Assembly (NCBI GenBank): GCA_963977495.1
Contig: CAXBOT010000002.1
Coordinates: 62,001 to 126,000 of the forward strand
DNA from: UBA1672 sp963977495
GTDB lineage: Bacteria; Pseudomonadota; Alphaproteobacteria; Micavibrionales; Micavibrionaceae
Reading direction: 5' to 3'
Length of the DNA: 64,000 nt
The notes under the pieces were generated by a model. The model did not search any database. It saw only the letters and a list, made by a program, of their open reading frames with translations, and was not told where the DNA came from. Of the stretch, positions 58,383 to 64,000 are shown piece by piece; the first letter of the stretch is position 1, and the number at the start of each line of letters is the position of its first letter. The translations under genes and the position numbers were made by a program.

Positions 58383-58640
58383 ATGACAGATGGCAATAAA
58401 ATCGACGCTCTGGTGCTCTCCGCAGCAAGTGGGGAGTGGCAGAAAACCGCTCTGTTGATCTCTAAAGTGTTCGACGACCCCGCCTTCAGCACGGAAAAAG
58501 ACACCGCGCAAAGCGTGGCCGAGCGCATCTATACCCTCGTCGATGACGGCAAGCTGGAAGCCAACGGCAACGTGCGCCGCTGGCGTGATAGTAATGTGCG
58601 CTTGGTGGGGGACGCGGAGAAGGTGGTTTATTATGATTGA
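58383..58640 (+). CDS. DUF3658 domain protein, stand-alone
   Basis: This 85-aa protein matches DUF3658: ALVLSAASGEWQKTALLIS, then AERIYTLVDDGKLEANGNVR and RWRDSNVRLVGD. In the best-known members this domain follows a DUF1835 domain, but here it is alone. It begins 2 bases after the thiC stop and its end overlaps the AT-rich gene by eight bases. It has no signal or membrane segment. The function of the domain is not established. Confidence 0.78.
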   Translation: MTDGNKIDALVLSAASGEWQKTALLISKVFDDPAFSTEKDTAQSVAERIYTLVDDGKLEANGNVRRWRDSNVRLVGDAEKVVYYD

Positions 58641-59445
58641 ACATTGTTTGCCCTATGCTTTAGACAATCTTGCACACTGGGCTGTTACATATGGAGCGGG
58701 TCCAAGAGAAACAGTTTTAGCGGTATGGAAGAAAAAACTCGATACAGAAGACGATCATCTCGTTGTTCGGTTTCTCTTTTTATTACAAATTTCTAATGAT
58801 CGAATAGTAGATTTAATTCACGAAAGTGATCGTATAAGAGAACATAAAAAACCCCAGTACACAGCGGCTGTAAAGGGATTTGGGAATTTAATTACTGTAT
58901 ACAGATTGAATGAGAATTGGAAATCTCTTGCGCATAGTTGCGCGACTGAAAAAAATGCTGCCTATGTGTCAGCGATTGCGGAGTCTTTGCAAAGCTTTTA
59001 TCCAAAAGAAAAAATTGAAGAAAATGAGATTGCAGAATTAGCCGATAAATTAGAAAAAATCAAAATAGAATTAGAACAAAAAGTCTCAGATGTCTTATTA
59101 AGAAACTACTTGGTAAAAGAATTGGAACTTATGTCTTTATGCCTAAAACATTTTGAAATTATTGGGGGAATGGGCATAGAAGAATCTGCTGGGAATATGT
59201 TACAAAAATGTATTACTCAGAGAGATAAAATTCCAATTCAGACTCTAAAGAAGGTATTGGGGATTACGCTTTCAAGCTTACGTCTTTTGTCTTTAATTTC
59301 TGGCGCTTACGCTGGCGCAAAGGATGTTGCGAACGGAGGGGCTTGGTTATTAGAAGTGACGCAGGTTCTTGGTAATGCTGAAATGTCAGATATCAAGCTT
59401 ATAGAAGATCAATCTGCTAAATCAGATGATCAAATAGACGTTTAA
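58633..59445 (+). CDS. AT-rich orphan protein, 270 aa
   Basis: The family is not recognised. The start at 58633 overlaps the DUF3658 stop. Base use is clearly more AT-rich than in thiC or the DksA-type gene on either side, with many AAA, TTA, ATT and GAA codons, which suggests a later arrival. It is mostly helical, with a coiled coil at about 125-165 (EIAELADKLEKIKIELEQKV). Near the end is a Gly/Ala-rich, weakly hydrophobic stretch (LLSLISGAYAGAKDVANGGA) that could enter a membrane. No catalytic motif was seen. It might belong to the single-gene defence or toxin type, which is only a guess. Confidence 0.72.
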   Translation: MIEHCLPYALDNLAHWAVTYGAGPRETVLAVWKKKLDTEDDHLVVRFLFLLQISNDRIVDLIHESDRIREHKKPQYTAAVKGFGNLITVYRLNENWKSLAHSCATEKNAAYVSAIAESLQSFYPKEKIEENEIAELADKLEKIKIELEQKVSDVLLRNYLVKELELMSLCLKHFEIIGGMGIEESAGNMLQKCITQRDKIPIQTLKKVLGITLSSLRLLSLISGAYAGAKDVANGGAWLLEVTQVLGNAEMSDIKLIEDQSAKSDDQIDV

Positions 59446-59452
59446 AATTCCA

Positions 59453-59779
59453 ATGAACCCAGCCCATTTCAAAACCCTATTACTAAAACACCGTGCAGAG
59501 CTTGAAGCTGCGCTTGAGCAGGCGGCGGAATCGGCGAAGCCGGTGGAGTTGGATCAAACCACGCAGGGGCGGGTTTCACGGATTGATGCCATCCAGCAAC
59601 AGGAAATGAGCCTCGCCGCGCAAGAACGCCGCCGCCAAAACATCACTAAGATTGATGCTGCGCTTAAACGTATTGAGGCGGATGATTTCGGCTATTGCCT
59701 GTCGTGCGATTGTGAAATCCCCGAAAAACGCCTGGAGATTGACCCAACCATTTTAAAATGCATCGCCTGCGCGCAATAG
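59453..59779 (+). CDS. DksA/TraR-family zinc-finger protein
   Basis: This 108-aa protein has the C-terminal zinc finger CLSCDCEIPEKRLEIDPTIL followed by the CIAC pair, and an N-terminal helical part (RAELEAALEQAAESAKPVEL) with a QQQEMSLAAQERRRQ helix. The family works at the RNA polymerase secondary channel. It is shorter than DksA and lacks a long coiled coil, like YbiI/TraR types. The acidic tip of DksA (DxxDxA) appears only in part (SRIDAIQQQEM). It starts 7 bases after the AT-rich gene. Confidence 0.87.
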   Translation: MNPAHFKTLLLKHRAELEAALEQAAESAKPVELDQTTQGRVSRIDAIQQQEMSLAAQERRRQNITKIDAALKRIEADDFGYCLSCDCEIPEKRLEIDPTILKCIACAQ

Positions 59780-59810
59780 GGGCGTTTTGGCGCGTTATTT
59801 GCGATAGCGC

Positions 59811-59975
59811 TCACTCGGCGGTTTGGTGCGCTTCGTGCGCGACCAGTGTTTGCACATATTGGCTTTCGTCGAAATAATCTTCCATCTCACCCATTGCCCC
59901 TGACAGCGCCGCGTTCAGGACGCTTGCTGCGAATATTGTGTGATTGGCGGCGGGGGAAGTTTTGTTACTGGCCAT
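59811..59975 (-). CDS. Fur-box-linked microprotein, 54 aa
   Basis: I do not recognise this protein. The start at 59975 is fixed by a strong AGGAGGG site on the minus strand. The peptide MASNKTSPAANHTIFAASVL continues through SGAMGEMEDYFDESQY to a His/Ala/Glu-rich end. It is small, acidic at the middle and has no clear signal or membrane helix. A near-consensus Fur box lies 70 bases upstream, so it should be made under iron shortage. It might be an iron-sparing or regulatory microprotein, but this is inferred only from the promoter. Confidence 0.65.
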   Translation of the reverse strand: MASNKTSPAANHTIFAASVLNAALSGAMGEMEDYFDESQYVQTLVAHEAHQTAE

Positions 59976-60044
59976 AGAGCCCTCCTGTTGTTGAGAGTGA
60001 TTCTTAACTATGATCAGTGTACGTGATTTCACTGCGCTGTCAAT

Positions 60045-60063
60045 GCTAATGATAATCATTCTT
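60045..60063. promoter_or_regulatory. Fur box
   Basis: gctaatgataatcattctt matches the classical 19-base Fur site GATAATGATAATCATTATC at 16 of 19 bases, counted by eye. It is placed upstream of the minus-strand 59811-59975 gene and about 200 bases beyond the end of the 60267 gene, so it controls the microprotein. Alphaproteobacteria may use Irr, RirA or Mur on related motifs, so the bound regulator is not fixed. Confidence 0.78.
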
Positions 60064-60266
60064 AACAATTCTGTGCGTATTATGGAGGAGTTTTAAAAGA
60101 CGGGCTAAACATGCGGGCGCGGCTTTCCTGCCGCACAAAATGCACTGCTTTAGCCAATATATAGGAATAAAATCATATTATTATCGGGTTTTCAGCCAAA
60201 AATTTGTCATAATGTTCCCCGTGAAACATGGAGCATTAGGGCATTCTTTGTTAACGCCCCCGCGGT

Positions 60267-60881
60267 TTAGGCGGTTTTTTTGACGTTTTGTTTCTTCATG
60301 AAATTGCGCTGGATTTTGTCAATCTGCTTGAGGGACATGCCAATACCCAGACGGATATCATCCAGCATAATCCATTCATCTTCATCCATGTCACCATCCG
60401 CAGTGAGGATAAATAGTGAGGCAATCACCAGCTTTTCCTTGAGATTATTATCCAGTGACGGGGCAACATTTTTAAGCTCATTTTCAATATTGATGCCGTA
60501 TTGCTGCATTTCTGCGGCGGTGTCACGGATTGTTTCTTCGCCGATTTCCGCGCCTGTTAAATGTCTGTAAATTTTGGCGATTTGCGCGATTTCGTTATCA
60601 TCCAGATAATCATCGGCGATAGAAATCGCCAGCATGCAACGGATCAGCCCGATGGAGAATGCCGCGCTGTCGCCGTCTTGGATGCCGCTTTGTGGGATGA
60701 AGGCTTTACCCGCCAGAGAGATCAGGCCCAAGGCCATACACACCAAGCCCAAGGCGGCCATACCTGCGCCACCCGTGTAAATATTGGGGTCGGGGGTGAT
60801 TTTAAACATGAAAGCAGCAACGGCCGCCACACCAATGACAAATAAAAGAGTGCCAAAGCCTAAGAATTTTGTGCTTATCAT
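60267..60881 (-). CDS. Membrane protein with TerB-like domain, 204 aa
   Basis: Two membrane helices come first (GFGTLLFVIGVAAVAAFMF and GAGMAALGLVCMALGLISLA). They are followed by a cytoplasmic helical domain of about 130 residues like TerB: GLIRCMLAISIADDYLDDNE, IAQIAKIYRHLTG and IASLFILTADGDMDEDEW, with the two acidic metal-site-like patches. TerB domains are linked to metal or stress sensing. Its precise role is unknown. Confidence 0.75.
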   Translation of the reverse strand: MISTKFLGFGTLLFVIGVAAVAAFMFKITPDPNIYTGGAGMAALGLVCMALGLISLAGKAFIPQSGIQDGDSAAFSIGLIRCMLAISIADDYLDDNEIAQIAKIYRHLTGAEIGEETIRDTAAEMQQYGINIENELKNVAPSLDNNLKEKLVIASLFILTADGDMDEDEWIMLDDIRLGIGMSLKQIDKIQRNFMKKQNVKKTA

Positions 60882-61018
60882 TTATTAAGATCCTTTGCCG
60901 TAAGGCGAAAGGGGACGGATTATCCCCTTTTGCAAATCACACTACACATACGCAAGGATAACAGGGAACTGCCTGATAATAAAGGGGTATGTGCGCTTTG
61001 GGGCGGCGTGGATTTATT

Positions 61019-61765
61019 TTACAAGACGTCCAGCATTTCAGCAACCAACGGATGACGTACGATATCGCCTTGATCAAGGCGGCAAACCGAAACGTTTTTC
61101 AGGGCGTCTAAGCGCTCGCAAATCTGCGCCAGACCTGAAATGCCTTCGAGTAAGTCTGATTGATCAGGATCGCCCGTCACCACCATGGTTGAGTGCCAGC
61201 CAAGGCGCGAGAGGATCATTTTCAATTGCCCGTACGTACAGTTCTGCGCCTCGTCTATCACCACGAACGCATTATTCAGCGTACGTCCGCGCATGAAGCC
61301 GATGGGCGCGATTTCGATGGTGCCGTCTTCGAGGAATTGGCGCACCTTTTTACCGCCGAGGCGATCACCGAGCGAGTCATAGAGCGGGCGCAGATAGGGC
61401 GCCATTTTTTCCTGCATATCACCGGGTAAGAACCCCAAAGACTCGCCTGCTTCCATGGCGGGGCGCGAGAGGATGATGCGTTCAATTTCGCCCTTCTCCA
61501 GCGCTTCAACCGCCGATGAAATGGCGATATAGGTTTTCCCCGTTCCCGCAGGGCCAACGGCCATGGTCAGGCTGTATTCCTTGATGTGTTGCATCAATAT
61601 TTCCTGCCCCTTGGAGCGTGGCTTTATGTTTTTGACATATTTTTGATCTCTGCGGCCGTCTATTTCATCATCAAGCGGGTGCCAGTTATCGGATTTGAAT
61701 GATGTGTGGATGATGTTTTCTTTGTGAGAATGAGGATTGCGTGATTTACGTGATTTCTTGGCCAT
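61019..61765 (-). CDS. PhoH-like ATPase
   Basis: This 248-aa PhoH-family P-loop protein has Walker A in TMAVGPAGTGKTYIAISSAV and Walker B in LNNAFVVIDEAQNCTYGQLK. LSRPAMEAGESLGFLPGD and VVTGDPDQSDLLEG are typical. A basic N-terminal 50 residues (KKSRKSRNPHSHKEN) may bind RNA. PhoH-like proteins are linked to RNA or phosphate metabolism; ybeY, its common neighbour, is not here. The AGGAGG ribosome site before the ATG is strong. Confidence 0.93.
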   Translation of the reverse strand: MAKKSRKSRNPHSHKENIIHTSFKSDNWHPLDDEIDGRRDQKYVKNIKPRSKGQEILMQHIKEYSLTMAVGPAGTGKTYIAISSAVEALEKGEIERIILSRPAMEAGESLGFLPGDMQEKMAPYLRPLYDSLGDRLGGKKVRQFLEDGTIEIAPIGFMRGRTLNNAFVVIDEAQNCTYGQLKMILSRLGWHSTMVVTGDPDQSDLLEGISGLAQICERLDALKNVSVCRLDQGDIVRHPLVAEMLDVL

Positions 61766-62063
61766 GATGAATGGTCCTCCTAATGTTTATAAACGGTGTG
61801 GAAGAGACCTCGCGCGTTGCAAGGCTGGAAAGAAATGGAAGTGTAAATGAGGGGGTGAGGATATCGTACTGATCCGTGGGGATCGTAGGTTATGAAGAAC
61901 ATAAAAGAGAAAGCGTAAGATAACCACAGGCCTATCTTAGCAAAAAATGACGCGTACACCTATTTTAATCCTGAAATTATGCTTTTTTGTTGTGCAGTAT
62001 TTTGCAAAAGAGATAAAACTACAGTATGATTGTAGGGTAATTTAACCAAAGGTTTTGAGCGCA

Positions 62064-62435
62064 ATGTCCATACGATTTTTCAGCCGGTGTTTCCTATCAA
62101 CCTTATTGTGTCTGACAATGGTGCCGTTTGCCTTTGCTGCTGAGGATACATGCACGAGCGCGGACTTAAGAGAGATCAAGACCTATAACGTGACTGCGCG
62201 TGACAAGCTTAAGGATTACGAAAAGCTGATGGCGACAGCGTCTAGTGTAACATCGCAGCGTGATGCCAAGGAATTTACGGAAGATACACAAAGACTGATT
62301 AAATTCTTCAGATCCGATAAATATAAGACCATGGAAAAACTCTATAAGAAATGCGACATGGTTATTCCCAAACCGATGGCAAAGCAAAGTTTCTGGATAC
62401 CCGAAGATAAACGGATCTATTACGGGGCACTTTAA
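62064..62435 (+). CDS. Small exported protein, paralog A, 123 aa
   Basis: The family is not recognised. A signal peptide (FLSTLLCLTMVPFAFA) is followed by a helical mature part with two Cys that can pair (EDTCTSADLREIKTYNV and KKCDMVIPK). The same layout occurs in the gene 45 bases on: Cys near the start, a Lys/Asp-rich helix with DYEKLM, then RLIKFFRSDKYKTMEKLYKK before the second Cys. They are tandem duplicates. A C-terminal tail, SFWIPEDKRIYYGAL, is special to this copy. The role is unknown; location is periplasmic or outside. Confidence 0.8.
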   Translation: MSIRFFSRCFLSTLLCLTMVPFAFAAEDTCTSADLREIKTYNVTARDKLKDYEKLMATASSVTSQRDAKEFTEDTQRLIKFFRSDKYKTMEKLYKKCDMVIPKPMAKQSFWIPEDKRIYYGAL

Positions 62436-62480
62436 ATTTCGGATAATTTCCCCGCCGCTGAATAGAGAAAGATTTTGATT

Positions 62481-62804
62481 GTGAAACCGCGTATTTATAT
62501 ATCGTACATCTTGATGGTGTGTTTATTGGGCGGGGCTAATCTATGGTCTGCCGCGCCGGTGTATGCCGCGCAGGAATGCAGCAAACAAGACAGAACAAAA
62601 ATTGCCCGCTTTGATCGCAAAGCCAAAGGATATAAGCAGGACTATCAAAAATTGAAAGATGATCGCGATAAGGTCGGCTCTATGGGTAAGGCTTTGAAAT
62701 ATAAGCGTGAAGTAACCAAAATAGAGCGGTTTTTTCAATCTCCTGAATATAATGCCATGGTGCCAATTTATGATCGATGTCAGGTCATGATGCCGTCGCT
62801 TTAG
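62481..62804 (+). CDS. Small exported protein, paralog B, about 107 aa
   Basis: This is the paralog of the preceding gene. GTG at 62481 or TTG at 62475 is the start. The signal peptide (YISYILMVCLLGGANLWSA) ends near VYA-A. The mature part has ECSKQDRTKIARFDRKAKGY, DYQKLKDDRDKVGS, IERFFQSPEYNAMVPIYDRC and QVMMPSL, matching paralog A in pattern and in both cysteine positions. It lacks the aromatic tail of copy A. Confidence 0.78.
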   Translation: MKPRIYISYILMVCLLGGANLWSAAPVYAAQECSKQDRTKIARFDRKAKGYKQDYQKLKDDRDKVGSMGKALKYKREVTKIERFFQSPEYNAMVPIYDRCQVMMPSL

Positions 62805-62917
62805 ACCCTTTCATACAATGTCACAAATAACGTTTCGTTTTTTCTCGCGGCTTGGCGTTGCGTTTTTCCGTAAATATATGTAGCGTGACAGCCTTATTGA
62901 TTAAAGGTGATGTACTC

Positions 62918-64000
62918 ATGAGCGTTACATTCGAAGATGTGCTGGCAGCACGCGAGAAAATACAAGATTCTATCATCCGTACCCCGACAATTAAGGCGAC
63001 GCGCCTGTCTTTGCATTTGGGGATTGAGTTGTATCTTAAGCTTGAGAACTTGCAACATACCAGTGCCTTTAAGGCGCGCGGGGCGTTGAACAAACTTCTG
63101 ACCTTGTCGGAAGAGCAACGCAAAAAGGGCGTAATTGCGTGCAGCGCGGGTAACCACGCGCAGGGCGTTGCCTATAATGCGACGCGCCTTGGTATTCCTT
63201 CCGTGATTGTGATGCCGAACGGCACGCCGTTTAACAAAATTAAGCGCACCGAGGATTTCGGCGCAAAGGTCGTTTTGCACGGGAATAATTTCGAAGAATC
63301 AGTTGGTGAAACATTGCGTCTGGCTGAGGTCGATGATTTAACATTCATCCATCCCTTTGATGATGATGCGGTGGTTGCCGGTCAGGGGACGCTTGGGCTT
63401 GAGATGATGGAACAAGTGCCTGATCTGGATGTGATCGTCGTGCCGATTGGCGGCGGCGGACTGATTGCAGGCGTGGCAACAGCCGTCAAAGGGATCAATC
63501 CGAATGTTAAAATCGTCGGCGCGCAAGCGGAGAATTTTGATGCGGTTTTGGCGATGCGTGAGGGACGCGCCTTCACAGGCGGCGAAGCGACTATCGCCGA
63601 AGGGATCGCGGTGAAAGCACCGTCCGAGAGTGATTGCAAGATTATCGATGCGCTGGTTGATGAGATTTATTCCGCAACCGAACGTGAAATCGAAGAAGCG
63701 ATTTTTGACTTGCTCAGTGATGAGAAATTGGTTGCAGAAGGCGCGGCGGGGGCTGCGCTTGCGGTGATTAACAAGAATATTGATAAATTCAAAGGCAAAA
63801 AAGTCGGTATGGTTTTATGCGGCGGGAACATTGATTCACGCACGTTATCGACCTTGATTTTGCGTGGATTGGTGCGCGATGGGCGGATTACGCGCCTGAC
63901 ATTTGAAATTGATGACACGCCGGGGCAACTGTCCGATATTTCTCGCATCATTGGCGAATCGGGCGCAAACGTGATCGAGGTTATTCACCAACGCATGATG
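62918..64000 (+). CDS. ilvA: Threonine ammonia-lyase, cut by window edge
   Basis: This PLP enzyme deaminates threonine to 2-oxobutyrate, the first step toward isoleucine. The frame is open to the window end. The PLP Lys is in TSAFKARGALNKL. ACSAGNHAQGVAYNATRLG, PIGGGGLIAGVATAVKGI and VLCGGNIDSRTLSTL follow the family. From about residue 325 the ACT-like domain begins (LTFEIDDTPGQLSDISRIIG). The length fits the about 400-aa form. The last bases are outside, so the C-terminus is unseen. ATG at 62918 is the start. Confidence 0.94.
   Translation, partial: MSVTFEDVLAAREKIQDSIIRTPTIKATRLSLHLGIELYLKLENLQHTSAFKARGALNKLLTLSEEQRKKGVIACSAGNHAQGVAYNATRLGIPSVIVMPNGTPFNKIKRTEDFGAKVVLHGNNFEESVGETLRLAEVDDLTFIHPFDDDAVVAGQGTLGLEMMEQVPDLDVIVVPIGGGGLIAGVATAVKGINPNVKIVGAQAENFDAVLAMREGRAFTGGEATIAEGIAVKAPSESDCKIIDALVDEIYSATEREIEEAIFDLLSDEKLVAEGAAGAALAVINKNIDKFKGKKVGMVLCGGNIDSRTLSTLILRGLVRDGRITRLTFEIDDTPGQLSDISRIIGESGANVIEVIHQRMM

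Noticed and set aside
57394..58428. 344-codon minus-strand frame inside thiC
   Set aside because: It is an antisense shadow of thiC. It begins beyond the thiC stop but has no family match and His/Arg-rich composition.
1..64000. CRISPR arrays, rRNA operons, insertion sequences
   Set aside because: No regularly spaced long repeats, no rRNA sequence, and no transposase or flanking terminal repeats were seen.

Overview
This 64 kb window is a stretch of chromosome from an alphaproteobacterium. The best single marker is a gcrA-type cell-cycle regulator at 13888-14418. It is supported by an FYDLN-acid zinc-ribbon protein, one bifunctional Rsh protein behind rpoZ, a two-domain cold-shock protein, and the order rpoZ-rsh / DUF2062-acpS-lepB-rnc-era. 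Base composition looks moderate (near 50% GC by eye). I cannot fix the genus. The large prepilin-like adhesins and the lipid-catabolism genes would suit a Micavibrio-like or other free-living lineage, but that is a guess.

Layout. At 1-635 is the edge of an integrated element: the catalytic end of a tyrosine integrase facing the 3' end of tRNA-Gly(GCC). From 0.7 to 6.4 kb are two coupled unknown genes, prolyl-tRNA deacylase, a thioredoxin-TPR (CnoX-like) protein, a Trm112-type protein, leuA behind a previously unmarked leucine-rich leader peptide, a family 5 uracil-DNA glycosylase and a NYN-domain protein. From 6.7 to 14.4 kb is a housekeeping block: rpoZ, rsh, apt, DUF2062, acpS, lepB, rnc, era, gcrA. 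From 14.5 to 19.6 kb is a three-gene operon of paralogous type IV prepilin-like proteins. They carry a tail-fibre-like motif and a shared cysteine motif, and one has a long Cys-x-Cys repeat region. From 19.7 to 29.1 kb are cold-shock protein, fadD, pheT, an acidic unknown protein, a GNAT enzyme, pheS, a HAD enzyme, rplT and rpmI, so pheS and pheT are separated. From 29.3 to 37 kb are a hydrolase, a DUF1223 protein, polA, an unknown exported protein, an RsuA-type pseudouridine synthase and rlmB.

From 37 to 55 kb lipid functions dominate: an alpha/beta hydrolase, a patatin-like phospholipase, a compact YdbH-YnbE-YdbL trio (envelope lipid transport), a malonyl-CoA-decarboxylase-like protein, thiolase, a FadN-type 3-hydroxyacyl-CoA dehydrogenase/enoyl-CoA hydratase, a ceramidase-family membrane protein, acyl-CoA dehydrogenase, an SCP2 protein, a hot-dog thioesterase and FadL. 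With fadD at 20.5 kb this gives outer-membrane import, activation and the beta-oxidation spiral.

From 55 to 64 kb are Sco, a TPP riboswitch leading into a CHMI-like tautomerase gene and thiC, a stand-alone DUF3658 gene, an AT-rich orphan gene, a DksA/TraR-type protein, a very small gene behind a near-consensus Fur box, a TerB-like membrane protein, a PhoH-like ATPase, two tandem exported paralogs, and threonine ammonia-lyase running off the right edge.

The items I rate most worth following are the prepilin-adhesin operon, the leucine attenuator, the CHMI gene under TPP control, the AT-rich orphan beside DUF3658, the Fur-box microprotein and the repeat-bearing 3' region at 51.4 kb. No CRISPR array, rRNA or insertion sequence was seen.
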